From positions 2,770,501 to 2,834,500 of the forward strand of contig NC_092671.1 of the NCBI RefSeq assembly GCF_964355755.1: a DNA stretch of 64,000 nucleotides, read 5' to 3'. Under the pieces are notes generated by a model. The model was given only the letters and a program-made list of their open reading frames with translations. It was not told the origin of the DNA and did not search any database. Position 1 is the first letter of the stretch, and every line of letters begins with the position of its first letter. The position numbers and the translations under genes are program-made. Source of the stretch: Antedon mediterranea (taxonomy: Eukaryota > Echinodermata > Crinoidea > Comatulida > Antedonidae). Of this stretch, positions 47,347 through 60,266 are shown in pieces.

Positions 47347-48801
47347 AGTGTCAAATTGATATAATTATTTAATCTTCCGAGGCCGAAAGAGATTGTAATT
47401 AAATTTATTATCTTAATTAAACAAAATAATACGTTAAATAATTATAAAGTTTGAAATCTTAGATAACATAAAATTAATTATTATTACCAGCAATAATTAT
47501 TAATCGTTGTAAATTAATTTCATATTAATAATTATAATTTATGGCTTCCATGTAAAACACATTGTTCTTTTAGCGCAAGCATTCTTAAATGTTAAAAAAC
47601 CCTTTAAAGTTGTGAAGTATACCAACAAGGTATTCATTGTGGCTAAATGTGGCAACAAATAAATCCTAAAATGATATTCCAATCAACAAACTTATCTTAC
47701 GAACTATAGAAGTTTTTTTCGGTGACAAAAAAAACAATGGCATACTAAAATAATAAGAAATAAATAAAATAAACGTGCCGTACAAAAGCATTATACATAA
47801 ACTAGAAGCCCCCCTGGTGGGCTGAATTACATCTGCGTGTTATGTAGCGTCCCATACATGTGTATGACGAGCACTATTATTGGAGTAATGAAAATGGAAC
47901 TGCCAAACAACCCTGAAAACATGGGGGAATTAAAATACTATATTTCTTCTTAATAATTTTCAGCTAAATTTGACAAAAAACGCGTCAGCAATATTAAGCA
48001 AAAACGCGTCAGACAACATTAGGAAACTACGGGTTAAAGAAATTTCCGCGTGAAAAACGCGTTTTTCCTCGATCAAGAACCAATTTGGAAACGTATGCAT
48101 TAAACAAAATGTTCCTCCATACATTGCTGCTCTATAACTATTAAATTCATATCACATAAATATAACAACATGACCTCTTATAATGGATGGTTTTGGGCAT
48201 GCGCAGTGATATATGAAACCGTCGGCACCTGTCAACATTATTTGGAAGCGTTAATTCAAAACGTCATGACACCACCACCCAGCAACTCCCACAGAAGCAG
48301 ACGACAATTGAACTCGTACATGTTGACACGGAATCAGACGAACGTCATGTGGCAGACGGTAACAGATGAGCGCCATTTTAGTACTTGCAAAGTATTTAAC
48401 ATTCCTGAAACATTTCTAGGGAATATTAAAATCTCATTTAAAACACAAGACGAGATGTTAAAATGTCGGTATATTTAATGTTACTCAATGTTTTTTTCTT
48501 CTCATTAAATTGGTTCTAGCTTAAATGTTGAAAGGAAATCAAAATCCCTTAACGACTTCCTCTCTTCTGAAACGAAATCACCTCATATCTTAACACCTTC
48601 CCATGCAACAAAATCTGAAATTTAAACTGACTCCGAAAGACACATTTTTTAAATCCGTGGGAAAACAGTTAATATAGGTTTAAATTCAACGTTATTCCAG
48701 ACTATACGACTTGAATACTGTACTTGTTAGGCCCCCATACATCCGTTTAATACGTCATACAAATAAAACATAATATTATTTACATTTCCTTATTAAAATA
48801 A

Positions 48802-48807
48802 TTTATT
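48802..48807 (-). terminator. AATAAA overlapping the stop codon of the WH1-like gene
   Basis: The minus strand reads TCC TGA ATAAA, so AATAAA shares its first base with the last base of the stop codon. Another possible signal lies further 3'. Use is unproven. Confidence 0.35.
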
Positions 48808-49595
48808 CAGGAACAAGGCATTTCTGTTAGGTTGACGGGTTCCCCAAGGCCAGAGTCAGTCTCTGTACAGTAACTTTCTGGGTACGCACTCGGCGAGTCT
48901 AAGTCTTTAGAACTACCCTCACTTCCATCTACGTCCATACTACGAGTTAGTTCGTTCTCATTAAATGTTGGCCCTGTTTCCAACCCGTTACACTTTTGCA
49001 CGTACATTTCCTTATCTACGTTCGTGATGTGTTCAAAACAACATGGTAATGATATTTCAGTCTTAAGTACTTTTGATTTATTTTTCTTCTTTGTGTCTTT
49101 CCGTTTATCCTTAATTGTTCCGAGGTTCACATCTTTTTGATCTGAAATCCACGTGTTTACCGTGCGTAGGAGCTCATTCCCCGCCCGTTCACTGTCGAAA
49201 CTCAGCCCAGCTATTTTCCCGGGCTCCGTTGACAGTGCCATAGTGTGGAAGTTTTTCGAAGGTGACTTATAGTTCGATTGCTGATTAAGCGAGTCATTCC
49301 ATAAAACAAATCCAGTCCCCCTTTCTGCCAGATAAATTTGTAATTGTTTATCTCTTCTAGAACCAGGGTTCCCTCGGTTGTACACCACCGCCGGGATACC
49401 TTTCTGGACCAGTTCCCATCCGGACAAATTCGCGATACCTTCAAGCGTCGTGAAATATAAGTTAGCAAGCCCAGGGCAAACATACACCTGACAGTTTAAG
49501 CTTAGAAAAAACGCTTCAATTTGCCGAACTTCCTCATCAGAAATACTTTTAGCCATCGTTTGGTTTGTCGTATCGCTGGCCTTCAAATCCAACAT
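48807..49595 (-). CDS. WH1/EVH1-like protein with lysine-rich stretch and CRIB-like motif
   Basis: A single-exon 262-aa ORF, complete: ATG at 49595 with an in-frame TAG 27 bp upstream, and TGA at 48807. I cannot name the gene. Residues about 35-151 look like a folded domain with a WH1-like order (GWELVQKGIPAVVYN; QLQIYLAERGTGFVLWND; NFHTMALSTEPGKIAGLSFDS; LLRTVNTWIS). The segment FHT...G.SF...... resembles the end of WASP-type WH1 domains. Then come a lysine-rich stretch (162-178), a CRIB-like ISLPCCFEHITNVDKE (181-196) and an acidic, Ser-rich tail with no WH2/acidic actin-binding end. The order WH1-basic-CRIB is that of WASP, and the canonical last His and Gly of CRIB are replaced (N, D). 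A role in Rho-family GTPase or actin signalling is inference. A splice-acceptor-like TTAATTTCAG about 290 bp upstream suggests a 5' UTR intron. Confidence 0.8.
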   Translation of the reverse strand: MLDLKASDTTNQTMAKSISDEEVRQIEAFFLSLNCQVYVCPGLANLYFTTLEGIANLSGWELVQKGIPAVVYNRGNPGSRRDKQLQIYLAERGTGFVLWNDSLNQQSNYKSPSKNFHTMALSTEPGKIAGLSFDSERAGNELLRTVNTWISDQKDVNLGTIKDKRKDTKKKNKSKVLKTEISLPCCFEHITNVDKEMYVQKCNGLETGPTFNENELTRSMDVDGSEGSSKDLDSPSAYPESYCTETDSGLGEPVNLTEMPCS

Positions 49596-52500
49596 GAGTG
49601 GGAATAAAAGTTGCTCAATCTATCACAATTTAAGTCGATCCAATCCAAAAAAAAAAACACAATTAACCTTCAACAACCAAAGCGCGATCCACCATTGAGA
49701 TCGAATCAGGTGTACTACCTTCTCCCACGCGCCATCTAACTCAAGTGCGTCAATGCTTGAATAAAACGTTTAAATCCTTTAAACTTTGACAACTATTTTT
49801 TTTACAAAATATGATTTCTCAAATTTGGTTTTACTTCCTCGTTGTTGGCTTATATTCCATAAACGGTACCTCAATGAATCAGTAAACCTGAAATTAAAAA
49901 CATAATAATTATTAATACCAATTCATTCGATTCATGCAATGTACGTATTATGTATGTAACATAATTCATTCATTCGTCATGTCAATATAGGAAGCTATTA
50001 TGACACGAGAAATACAACGACCCGCCATTTCAGTGTGTGGGATGCACACTACTACCGTAGTACTATACTTGACCCAAGTCTGTAGTTATTTTGAGGATTT
50101 TCGATGTTTGCCTGAAATACAAGTAGTATACGTATGAAACGCCATATGTGCCAAACTATTTATCTTTTTACTACTATTAAGTCAAAACTCCGTCTGGAAC
50201 TAGACTACCGTAGTATTTTCGTTTCGAAACGGCAGACGATCAAGACGGTAATCAGACCGTAACGGATGTGTAACGTTGACGGAATGTACCGTCGTCTCGT
50301 CTTCGTTTAACGCTCCGAAACACGAACGTTCGCTATTATCTGCCATCCTGAAAAGGTGAACACGTAGGGCTCCATATCCAACGTACACTGCATTTTAAAT
50401 ACAATCCGCTACTACACAGCTTACCAAATAATTTATCTCTTTAAATTAAAAAGCAGGTACTCTGTACTATTGTATCGGTTAGACCTAATTCTTCGTAATG
50501 AATCCGGAAATTCGTCATTCGTTTATAAGACCGAAACATTTCCGATATAGTAATTAACATACAGTATTTGAATCAATTCGAAGAACAATGATAGATTGTT
50601 TATTACAAAGTATCTACTTATGCTCCCCGGGAAATAAACAAAACGCGTTCACACGCACACAAACGAATCGTGAACGCAAGTGCGTCAACCGTTGGTTATA
50701 AAGATCGAATAACTGGAACTATTATAACATAACACACTATAATTATGGAGGTTTTCCACCTCTATCATTCTCATAGAAAAAACAAATGCGTTGTGTAGTG
50801 TATAAATAGATTGGCTATAGTAAAACTATGGGTTTGTATACTAAACCGTGGGAATGCATGTCGTCTTTAGCATGTCATACTTTCACTCACTATTCCCTGA
50901 TCACTCGCGAAAAGTACAACTACTATATAAAAGTAGTAACAGTTGAACGCCTCATAACTATTATGTACAAATCTATCATCATAATAGTGATGCATTCACA
51001 CCCCTTTGTTATCGAATAATACAACTTTTCTAAACAAAATTAACTTATAACCTCTTTTTGTAAAGGAAAGACGTGATGCCTTTGATAACCATTTCGTATC
51101 TCTTGTGTAAAAGGGACTGTTCAAACGTTTAGATTACCATACTTGTAATAAAAAGATTATTATCTGGTACGTATCCTATAGGAAATCGTCCTTCCTGAAG
51201 TCTTTACTTTGATACTCGGTCGCAAACCACATTGATCCTTGACCAAAAGGCCGACTCTACGACTGCATAGATATAAAGGTCCTTGTATACCAACTCTGCA
51301 TGTAAACGTGTTCTTGTGAAACAACCTCAAGGTATAAGTCAAAAGAGGACGCTACATAAGTAAGCAATGTGTACAATCGCTCGAGTTCCTATTCCTCTGA
51401 TGTGAAACAATCCCTCGAGTTAATTTCATACGACATTAATGTGACACAATCGCTCAAATCAAATTTCATTTTAGACACTTAACCTCCTGTAGATAACAGG
51501 TATCTAAATCTCGCAATGAGATCCCCTTTTGGGACAGACTATTAAGGGACACTTTTTGTGTGCTTAGGGTTGGTGCTTAGGGTTAATGCATCGGCATAAC
51601 CACATTCCTTTAAGGAGGCCTCCATTGACGACAAATTGGAGTATAGGTACAATGTATTTGACAATTCAAGTTTAGTCTTTGTATATTTCATGATAAAAAG
51701 CACTCTATGTATATGAAACCGAAGGTAATGGCACTTATCGCTTTCTATTATTCTACAGTATTCAGCATAGTCGTACAACAATAGTTTTTATTGACAATTC
51801 CAACGATGGTTAATGCGGATACCATGTTTAGATCGTACTGGTATGAATATAAAACAGCGTTATGATTAATAAAATATAATAGACCTAGGATATCAAGTGA
51901 AATGTCGTCTGTTGGTTTGCCTCTGAATGGTATCGGAGAGTACCATCACATCCCATTAGAAGTGTTTTTGTTTACTACAGTTCATAGGTCAAGTAGTAAT
52001 GTATTACCGAGAGATAAACACTCACCTAATCAAAAGTAAACCGTACGACAACAATGTACAATTCAGGCTTGTTCAAACATACACATGGCCGCAAAAAATC
52101 CCCATTTGTTTACCGTATTGTTTGCGTGTCATACTTACGTTTCAACGTTTTTTAGGAGTAATGCAAGTTGTATTTCTTATTAACTTACTTAAACCGTCCG
52201 TCAGTTGATCGGATCAATAACTATCGGATAAATAGCTACAGATCAGCTATCGTATCAATAGCCATCAATGTCAAAATCATCGTATTACCGGCCTTCTGTG
52301 GGACACCTCTATCCAGGGGACACCCCGATCAAGGGGAACTTAAACCACGAAATGAACAAAGGGGGAATATTTGTTTAATTAGAACCATTCATCATTAATG
52401 CCCTCAAAACTGACGCCTATTTTGTCAACAATACTCTCAAGAACTTACCAAGAACTTGACTTTGAACGTGAAGGCTGGGAAGTTGATGAGTTTTCAAGTT

Positions 52501-53145
52501 GTTTCCATAGCAACTTAATGTCATTTGATTGTATATCACATACATCCAAGTGAAAAAAAGTGTTCGAAGGAATTTCGATCAATCATTGCCCTCAGAAGGA
52601 AATTAATGATATGGAATGTTGTGGTCCATTTATTCCAGCACATTAACAAAATGGTATAGGCCTATAATAATGTTTATTTCTTCAAACATCGGTGGCATCT
52701 GTCTAGTCTAGGATCTTTCTCTTTATATCGACATTCCAAACATTTTAAAGACAGAATATACAAATATGTCTTTTTAATGAGAAGCAGTTGAGTAAACCCT
52801 TTATTTATTTTAGCCAACTTTAAAAAAAGTTTCAGTAGTCATTTATCTATCAAAATCCGCGCATGTTTGTCAGAGATGACGTCCCATATTTGATGTATAG
52901 ATATAAAAATAAGTCTATATGATTTTAGATCTAAGAATATGATAAATGATACATTGTGAAAGCTATTGAACTCATTAAGTATTTAATGTTTTTATTTACT
53001 GGAAAAAATCGATTAATGGCCAGAAACAGACGGTGGAAAAGTACATTATGCATGAAAATGTGGTTATATTATCTAAGTAGGCCTGTGACGTGCACCTAAA
53101 CGTGAACCCACATTTTGCGTTTTCGTCTTTGTTTTCAACGTTTAC
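49596..53145. other. Upstream of the WH1-like gene; no exon seen
   Basis: 5' UTR or promoter is probably in the first kilobase. Fragments of the GGGGACAC MITE family lie at 51515-51555 and 52300-52340. Otherwise AT-rich and unremarkable. Confidence 0.4.
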
Positions 53146-53301
53146 TTAAGCTCTCTCCACACTATCCAACATTATAATGAAAAAAAATGTGAAGTGCCCA
53201 TATATGGATGATGTCATATCACTACCATATTTGGGCATATCACTACCATATTTGGACACATTACACTTTCAAACTAGTTTGATAGTGTAGTCAGAGCTTT
53301 A
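53146..53301. mobile_element. TTAAGCTCTGTCTACACTATC MITE, copy 3
   Basis: Left end TTAAGCTCTCTCCACACTATC, right end TTTGATAGTGTAGTCAGAGC. Inside, ATATCACTACCATATTTGG is present twice, an internal duplication also seen (three times) in copy 4. Confidence 0.85.
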
Positions 53302-56300
53302 GAAAACATGTGTGCCTACAAGCAGCAATTTGGTATTTGCCATTTTTATTTCTACGCAAAACAGTGTATAATTTACACTGTGACAGACAAATGTATGACT
53401 AGTTGTGTATGTTAATGTATGATCAGATTTTGACAGACTTTAATGTATGATCTGCGTGCCTGTCTTAAGTAACCCAGATCATTATTGTATAGGATGTGTA
53501 TTTATTAAACTTTGTTTAATGAGGGCGACTCAAAATATGGTATTATGACATACCTTAATGTATGATTGTGTATGCCTGCATGTGTGTACTAGTAGGCTTT
53601 TCACGATGACCTCTTTACGACCTAATTATGAATGTGGCCGAGGAACACCGTCGAAGAATGGATCAAACACATTTTTTCGCGTAAATGGTCGACTGGAAAG
53701 GGGTTGAAACTCAATCAATCAAAGTTACCCTAGCTCGAACGGCGCGAATATCGCTCGTTGGGAGGAGATATAAGAGCATGGAGCTATACAAAATAAATGC
53801 TATTATAGGCTAATATAGATGCAGATAGATGTAGCAGCTTCCAATGATACATGGGTCAGTGGATGATTCATCGGATTATAATTCAAGTATTTGCTAACAT
53901 GGCTATTGAATCGGAGTTTATTATATTAATACCTTATTAATTTAGTTATCACAACACTCCAATGGTCTCTTGTGATTTGCGTAATGTCAATATTAAAATA
54001 AAATCAATGTATGTCAACTTCAATTAACCGGAAATATGTGACGAGATGGGATGAGTAATATTGATGTCTTTGTACTTAAGATTCAGTAACGGAAAATAAA
54101 CTCAATCAGAAATAAATAAACAACCATTTTACGTTAGATGCGTATTAACAACGAGACCTGCATTTTTAGAGGTACAGTACTTGAAAGGATTCGATCGATT
54201 AGGCTAAATCCTACAATATCGAGAAATAAAAAGAAACCGGAAACTGGAAAAAGGCCTAGTTAGAATGAATGTTCAAAAACGTAAACGGTACATTCCGAAA
54301 CGAAAACAACATACAGTATTCGGTTTGTAACCAAACTATAGCGGATAATAATTGTTTTTCTCTTCCGAATCCGCTTTCTCTGTGGTTTAATTAAAAATAA
54401 TGCGTTATAGACCCACTAGTTCTTTTCGATTTAACGCTTAAACTGCGCTCAGCACCACCACACGTTTAATGAACCAGCTTCGTAAAAAATTATAAACATC
54501 ATGAGGAATAAAAATGTATTATACATGTTCAGTGTTTTGTGAATTTTATAACATGCGGCAGCCATCTGCTTTGGACACACGTGTCCACACATATTGCTTC
54601 AATTCAACCACACCATGCATAACCACTAATATTTTGAAAACTTAATCTGGAACAACAATAATAATAGCACAATAGAAATTAGGAATACCTAATACCCATG
54701 GTGGTGGTTCAAGGGAACGGGAGCCGTTCCAAAATCTGTACGAGTGTACGATAAAACAATTTCAATATATAATATTGTTTTGAATACATTACTGTAGGCC
54801 TTGAGAATGATAATTTTTAATTTTATTAAATATTAGTTACAAAAATTGCAAAACCGGAAGACCTTGTTTTTAATTGTTTCCGGGTTTTGAGCTCGAAAAG
54901 AAAGAAAAGATACGGACATGGACGATAATAGAGAGTTAGGCATGTGTTTATCTTAACAGTGTCACACGCACAGAAACCAATACGTACCATGACCAGACGT
55001 TTTAGTACTTCCTATGCCTGCAATAAATCCATTTTCATTTACGAAAACAAAAGTTTTAGGAAAAATGTTACGTTCTAATGGATTCAAATAGAAAGAATTA
55101 CTAGGCCGACTCGCTTCTTCCTAGTTCTGGTGGTGGAACAAGTCTTCTCTCGGTTAAGGACTAGCAAACCGTAGGCCCAGCGTACACATCTCTATAACCT
55201 GTGTGCACTTTTAAAGAACCCAGTTCATCATATTCGAGACGACTATAGGGGATTCACAAAATAGCCCCTTTCCATCAGGAGGATTACCACCAATCCGATA
55301 GGACAGTGATTGATTTACTATTGGAAATCCATGGCCACCAAAATGAAATAAAATAAACAAAATCATAGCATTATATATTACAAAGTCTAAAGATGATGAT
55401 CGGTTCCTTGATTTGAGAAGACCCTATAATTGCAGGAGGCTCTAATTGGAAGATGGATAATTGGAGGATATTTGTACTCTAATTTAAAGGGTGTCTAATT
55501 GGGTGTATCTAATTTAAATTCATATATAAGCCAAGTTGGAGTGATATTCATTTCATACGGATAACAGATATAACGGTAGTTTTCCCATGAGTCAGCCGCA
55601 CCGGAGGTGTAATCCCAGGGCACCATCCTTGCTCCCCTTATTTTCTTATTTACAATCAATCCTGCATAACAAGTTTGTTACTCATCCTGAAATTGGCATT
55701 TGCAAATATGTTAATGATTTAACAATTGGGTGAACGCTGTACTGTACTATAATACATTGCAAGAATGTTATGAACATATGTAGCACCAATATAAACAAAT
55801 TAAAATTAACTCCTAATTGAAATGTCATGTCATGTATATTGTTTATATATTTTGTGGCCAAGAAATCTAACCACTGTCCCGAATTGTTATTTTACTAACA
55901 TTACTTATAGAGAGATCATGAACCCTTCCCAATAGATTGTAAGGGCGTCTAGTTATGATCAAAATGTTCAATTTGGAGGGATTTTAATTGAATAATTATA
56001 TAATTAATTGTCATTAAGATAAACTCCTTTTTATAAAGAAACTATTGTAAACGTACGAGCAGGCTAGGCAGGTGTTTGAAGTATGTTGACCTCAGTCAAG
56101 TACACACAGTCGATATTTAACTTGGTGGGTAATTGTCATTATGTAATTAATGGTAACATATTGCTGCAACACCTTTTATTTTGTAATCTTTTAGGGAAGA
56201 GTATGATAGGCCTACATACAATTGTTTCTATATAATTTGTGACTGTCTATACAAACACTACGGTACATAATAAAATACTACAGTAAGTATACCACATCTA

Positions 56301-56440
56301 ATTAACTGGCTGTGTGTTTACGTTGCGTAGTACGCTTTTTTAGACGTGAATTAAACCACCCATTGGTCTTCAGATGTTTTACCATACTATACTCTATACT
56401 CTGACGTAATTGTACTGTGTAACTCAGTACACTGAGAACA
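53302..56440. other. No gene seen
   Basis: AT-rich, with no exon-like reading frame, no conserved protein motif and no strong repeat. Nothing further supported. Confidence 0.4.
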
Positions 56441-56444
56441 CATT

Positions 56445-56515
56445 ATGAAACAGAGGACTCGAACCCACGACCTCCAGATCACCAGCCATGTGATCTTACG
56501 TCACACGCCATAGTA
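56445..56515 (-). tRNA. tRNA-like sequence (SINE head or pseudogene)
   Basis: On the minus strand, an A-box-like TGGCGTGTGACG (56510-56499) and a perfect B-box GGTTCGAGTCC (56465-56455). The middle GGCTGGTGATCTGGAGGTC matches 25.89-25.92 kb, so it is a dispersed family. Folding to a full cloverleaf is poor. Confidence 0.5.
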
Positions 56516-57545
56516 TAAGTATTAGCATCAGAATCAGAATAAATTTCACTTGTTAATCAAAAATAATAGAATTGATAAATGTTTTGATTGTGGCGAAATC
56601 TGTAGCTCTGAATGTAGCCCTCCTACGTGGTGGATTTGTAAGTTAATAAAGCTTTGTTGTAATTAATACAAACTGCCAACGTAATAACTAATCCGACTTA
56701 ACCTTCGACTAGCCCCAGGGGAAACACAATAATTGAGATCAAGTAAATAAGTAAATCACAAATAATCAAAATTGGCTTTTTAAGACGTGTTTATATAACC
56801 TCAAAGTTAAAACGATCTTTCAAGAAGTATTTTTTTTGTATCGGGTACAATCGATCATACCAACAAAATATTTATAAAAAGTTTCGGTTTCAATAACTTA
56901 GATAATGTGCGACAATTCACATGTAGACCTATATAGTACTGAATATTGCATGTATATTATATAATATTGGAAGACATCTAAACATAACAATTCATTCCGA
57001 GAAATAAAACACGAACCGTGTAAAATAAACTATTATATGTAGACTATGAAGAAATAAACTTATTTATCCATGTGTAGGCCTACTCAGAAGATTGGAAACA
57101 AATCTGACTGTGGCTAGCTAATTTAGAATACCGGTGTCGACTGGCTTATAAAAATATCAATTTCATCATCAGTATCAGCTATAGACCTTATTATCTTGGT
57201 GTCTAAATCACTAGAAAAGAAAACAATTACTTACTGAATATATGATTCCTAATAGATCGATTAAATTCACATAAACAGGAAAATAAAGCCCGTCTAGCTA
57301 GGCGACAGCAAATGTTTTGGCAAATGAATGGTATCTCCTCTTACACACCCACTCGCGACCTTCTTGCTAACGGACTGAACTTAACTCGCCAGGGATCGGA
57401 TATTATACCTCTTATACTGCGCATATGTCTGCGCATTCAATGTAAACCCAGTGAACCGTGAAAAAGTTACACAATTTCATGATAAGTGGTTTGTTATTGA
57501 ATGATCAAGAATAAACCGAAGAATAAATCATGTGATTTCATTTCA

Positions 57546-57738
57546 TAGTCGAACCTCTATTAAGGGGACACCATTGGAATCACGAAAATGTACCTTCAAT
57601 TAATGACGTGACGTTTCCCCTAAATGACCATATTAATGTATTAAAACATACATTTCCACTCGTTTGTTTGACGGGAATTTAAAGTGTCGTGACGTCACTT
57701 TAATACGGTGTGATAAGGGAAGGGTCTCTACTGTATAT
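57546..57738. mobile_element. GGGGACAC-family MITE, short intact-looking copy
   Basis: The left end GTCGAACCTCTATTAAGGGG and right end AAGGGAAGGGTCTCTACTGT are inverted relatives. The body has TGACGTGACG and GTGACGTCAC. About 190 bp with no internal tandem array, so it shows what the swollen copies at 8.9 and 32.9 kb derive from. Confidence 0.65.
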
Positions 57739-57869
57739 GTCATTTCAGCCAACACAAGTTATGAATACAAAATAATATCAAGGGTGAACCCAAAAAAATA
57801 GATAGTCCCGGTGGAATACAGGGCCAAAAGAAAAGACCAAATACGCGGAAGTAGTTGTACATGACACAA

Positions 57870-57885
57870 CCCCCCCCCCCCCCCC
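57870..57885. repeat. Poly-C run (16)
   Basis: Sixteen C in a row. Confidence 0.9.
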
Positions 57886-57914
57886 ACCCTCCTCATTTGT
57901 CCCTTCTTCTTACA

Positions 57915-57963
57915 CGATTGTTGTGTAACAAATGGTCAGAATCTATTTGTTACACAACAATCG
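57915..57963. repeat. Perfect 19-bp-stem hairpin
   Basis: Arms 57915-57933 and 57945-57963 (CGATTGTTGTGTAACAAAT and its exact complement) around an 11-nt loop. The flanks do not extend the stem, so a small palindromic element is more likely than a pre-miRNA. Confidence 0.85.
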
Positions 57964-58458
57964 ATAAAATCCCAGACAAGTAAATAATATAAAACGTGAT
58001 CGAGCCCAACCATGGAGTAAAGAATACCATGGCCCAACAAAGGAAGTATTCTGTTCACCAAATCTCTACAAGTATTAAAGTCCAATGTCAAACTTTATTA
58101 ATAATGCGTGTATTCTAATCCGAAATTATTAATTCAATATTTGGTTTGATATTAAACAACATGAGATATAACGATTAATAGAAATTTGGCATTCCAATTT
58201 GCGATGTCATCAAAATCCGCGACCTATGTACAGCCAGTTTGTATCCGTGTGTTTACATTGTTAAGTTATTACTGTGCTTTGTTTCATGAATAAACTACAT
58301 TAAATGATGAAATAAATATTTTATTATTCCTGAAAAAGACAAGTCATTACCAAACCGGACATTGATGACGTAATGGTAAGAGTATCGGTAAAAATAAATT
58401 GGTTTTATTAGTAGTAAAGAGTAAGCAAACACCATACAATGAATGTAAGACGCGACGA

Positions 58459-58962
58459 ATATGTGCCCCTCTGGTGTTTTATATGTGCCCCTCTGGAGTG
58501 TGATATATGCCCTCTGGAGTGTGATATATGCCCTCTGGAGTGTGATATATGCCCCTCTGGCCCGAGTGTGATATATGCCCCTCTGGCCCGAGTGTGATAT
58601 ATGCCCCTCTGGAGTGTGATATATGCCCCTCTGGCCCGAGTGTGATATATGCCCTCTGGAGTGTGATATATGCCCCTCTGGAGTGTGATATATGCCCTCT
58701 GGAGTGTGATATATGCCCTCTGGAGTGTGATATATGCCCCTCTGGCCCGAGTGTGATATATGCCCCTCTGGAGTGTGATATATGCCCCTCTGGCCCGAGT
58801 GTGATATATGCCCCTCTGGAGTGTGATATATGCCCTCTGGAGTGTGATATATGCCCCTCTGGCCCGAGTGTGATATATGCCCCTCTGGAGTGTGATATAT
58901 GCCCCTCTGGCCCGAGTGTGATATATGCCCATCTGGCGTGTGATATATGCCCCTCTCCACAC
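58459..58962. repeat. GTGTGATATATGCCCCTCTGG minisatellite
   Basis: More than 20 units of three lengths: 21 bp (GCCCTCTGGA), 22 bp (GCCCCTCTGGA) and 26 bp (with CCCGA added). The order is mixed. Long open frames on both strands are by-products of the unit. Confidence 0.95.
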
Positions 58963-60088
58963 GTAACGTGTAAAGTATCAAACCAAATTCCTAAATACAG
59001 TGTCACATTTGCCATTCACCTAACGAAAAATAATTCATAGCAAAATGTGTGTAACATGTGACTAAATTAATTTAACTCTCCCTGATGTGACGAACATAAA
59101 ATAAAAATCGAGTGTGTCGCCTTTAAATACCACACGTAAATTGAAATACAGTTTCACAAAAATACACTGACAGATAAAAAGTCAGTAGCATAATTTAATA
59201 TCCTTTGCATATTTGACCATTAATGTAAATTATAAATGTGTTTTGCATCGTGTAATGCGATATTTTTAAAACGTCGTCAAGGTTGAGGAGAAAGAAAAAT
59301 CAAACATTTACAAGTTTTACAGCAAATAAACTAATCAGAAATTCCAGAACTTAATACAATTTGTCAACACAACAAGTGACAACATGTAAAACAATGACAT
59401 TGTCACAAAGTTCTGTTTACGCAGGTGAAAAAATGTGAAAAATGGAATTCGTGCAAAAATAACATTCTTCTAAACAACTAGCTCATTATTTAACTTTCAA
59501 CTGTATTTGGAACAACGGTATTATGACATTTGCAAATGTACAACGCCAATCCATCACCACCCTATCTCAGAATTGATTATGTATAGATAATGCCCGGTTT
59601 AAAGACTCATGATAAGTGATATAGGCATAATAAATATTATACAAATATATAACCAAAACATATTAAAATACTTAAGGTAACAAACGTCACATGATCCGAA
59701 CAGTTGTTGGGTATCAACCCCACCACCCAAGGTAGAAATGTGATGCCGATAGTTACAATCCGTTATGTTTGAGTAATTAATGAATGACGTAATGAATTTA
59801 GCTGATTTTCGACTAACATAATAGAAAAATGGAGGGAGTATGGACTTTGGTTTTGCTTGAGGTTGATAGCTATCTGAGGTCCTGACAGGATTCTATAGTA
59901 TGACAATGATACATACGTGCTATTAATAATGTATCTATTTCTGGTTTATCATTTGGTAACATTAGAACTTTCAAGGAATTGTGTACTCTGTATAATAATT
60001 TATTGTTGACAAATTACATTGAGCTATTTTTGTAGCATATAATAATCTAAACAGTTAAATTCGGAAAGGATGTGAGGCGAATTTAGGA

Positions 60089-60266
60089 CTAAGCTCTGTC
60101 TACACTATCAAACTTTATGTGACAAAAAAATGTGATGTTCCCATTTTATGGACATGATGATGTCATATCACTACCATATTTGGGCATATCACTACCATAT
60201 TCGGGCATATCACTACCATATTAGGCACATCATGTCAAAATAGTTTGATAGTGTAGACAGAGCTTA
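60089..60266. mobile_element. TTAAGCTCTGTCTACACTATC MITE, copy 4
   Basis: Best-preserved copy: ends AAGCTCTGTCTACACTATCA and TTTGATAGTGTAGACAGAGC. Internal ATATCACTACCATATTYGGGC is present three times. Confidence 0.9.

Larger units (their letters stand above)
44874..48801. other. Region between TOLLIP 5' end and the WH1-like gene
   Basis: No convincing exon. Contains TOLLIP upstream sequence, ACGCGTCAGAYATTAAA repeats (45468-45535, and two more at 47980-48025), a CACCTGGGCACC-rich array (46245-46460), and a miRNA-like hairpin at 47248-47346. Confidence 0.5.

Noticed and set aside
47335-47350. TTGCATAGTTACAGTG resembling miR-153
   Set aside because: It lies at the base of the hairpin, not in a duplex arm, and differs in key positions.
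48170-48478. 102-codon plus-strand frame
   Set aside because: No known motif, no splice context, AT-rich flanks; cannot be told from chance.
50200-50388. 62-codon frame as an upstream exon of the WH1-like gene
   Set aside because: Donor is weak and the main ORF already has an upstream in-frame stop.
58295-59040. Several 160-228-codon frames on both strands
   Set aside because: Products of the GTGTGATATATGCC minisatellite; every frame repeats the same short peptide.
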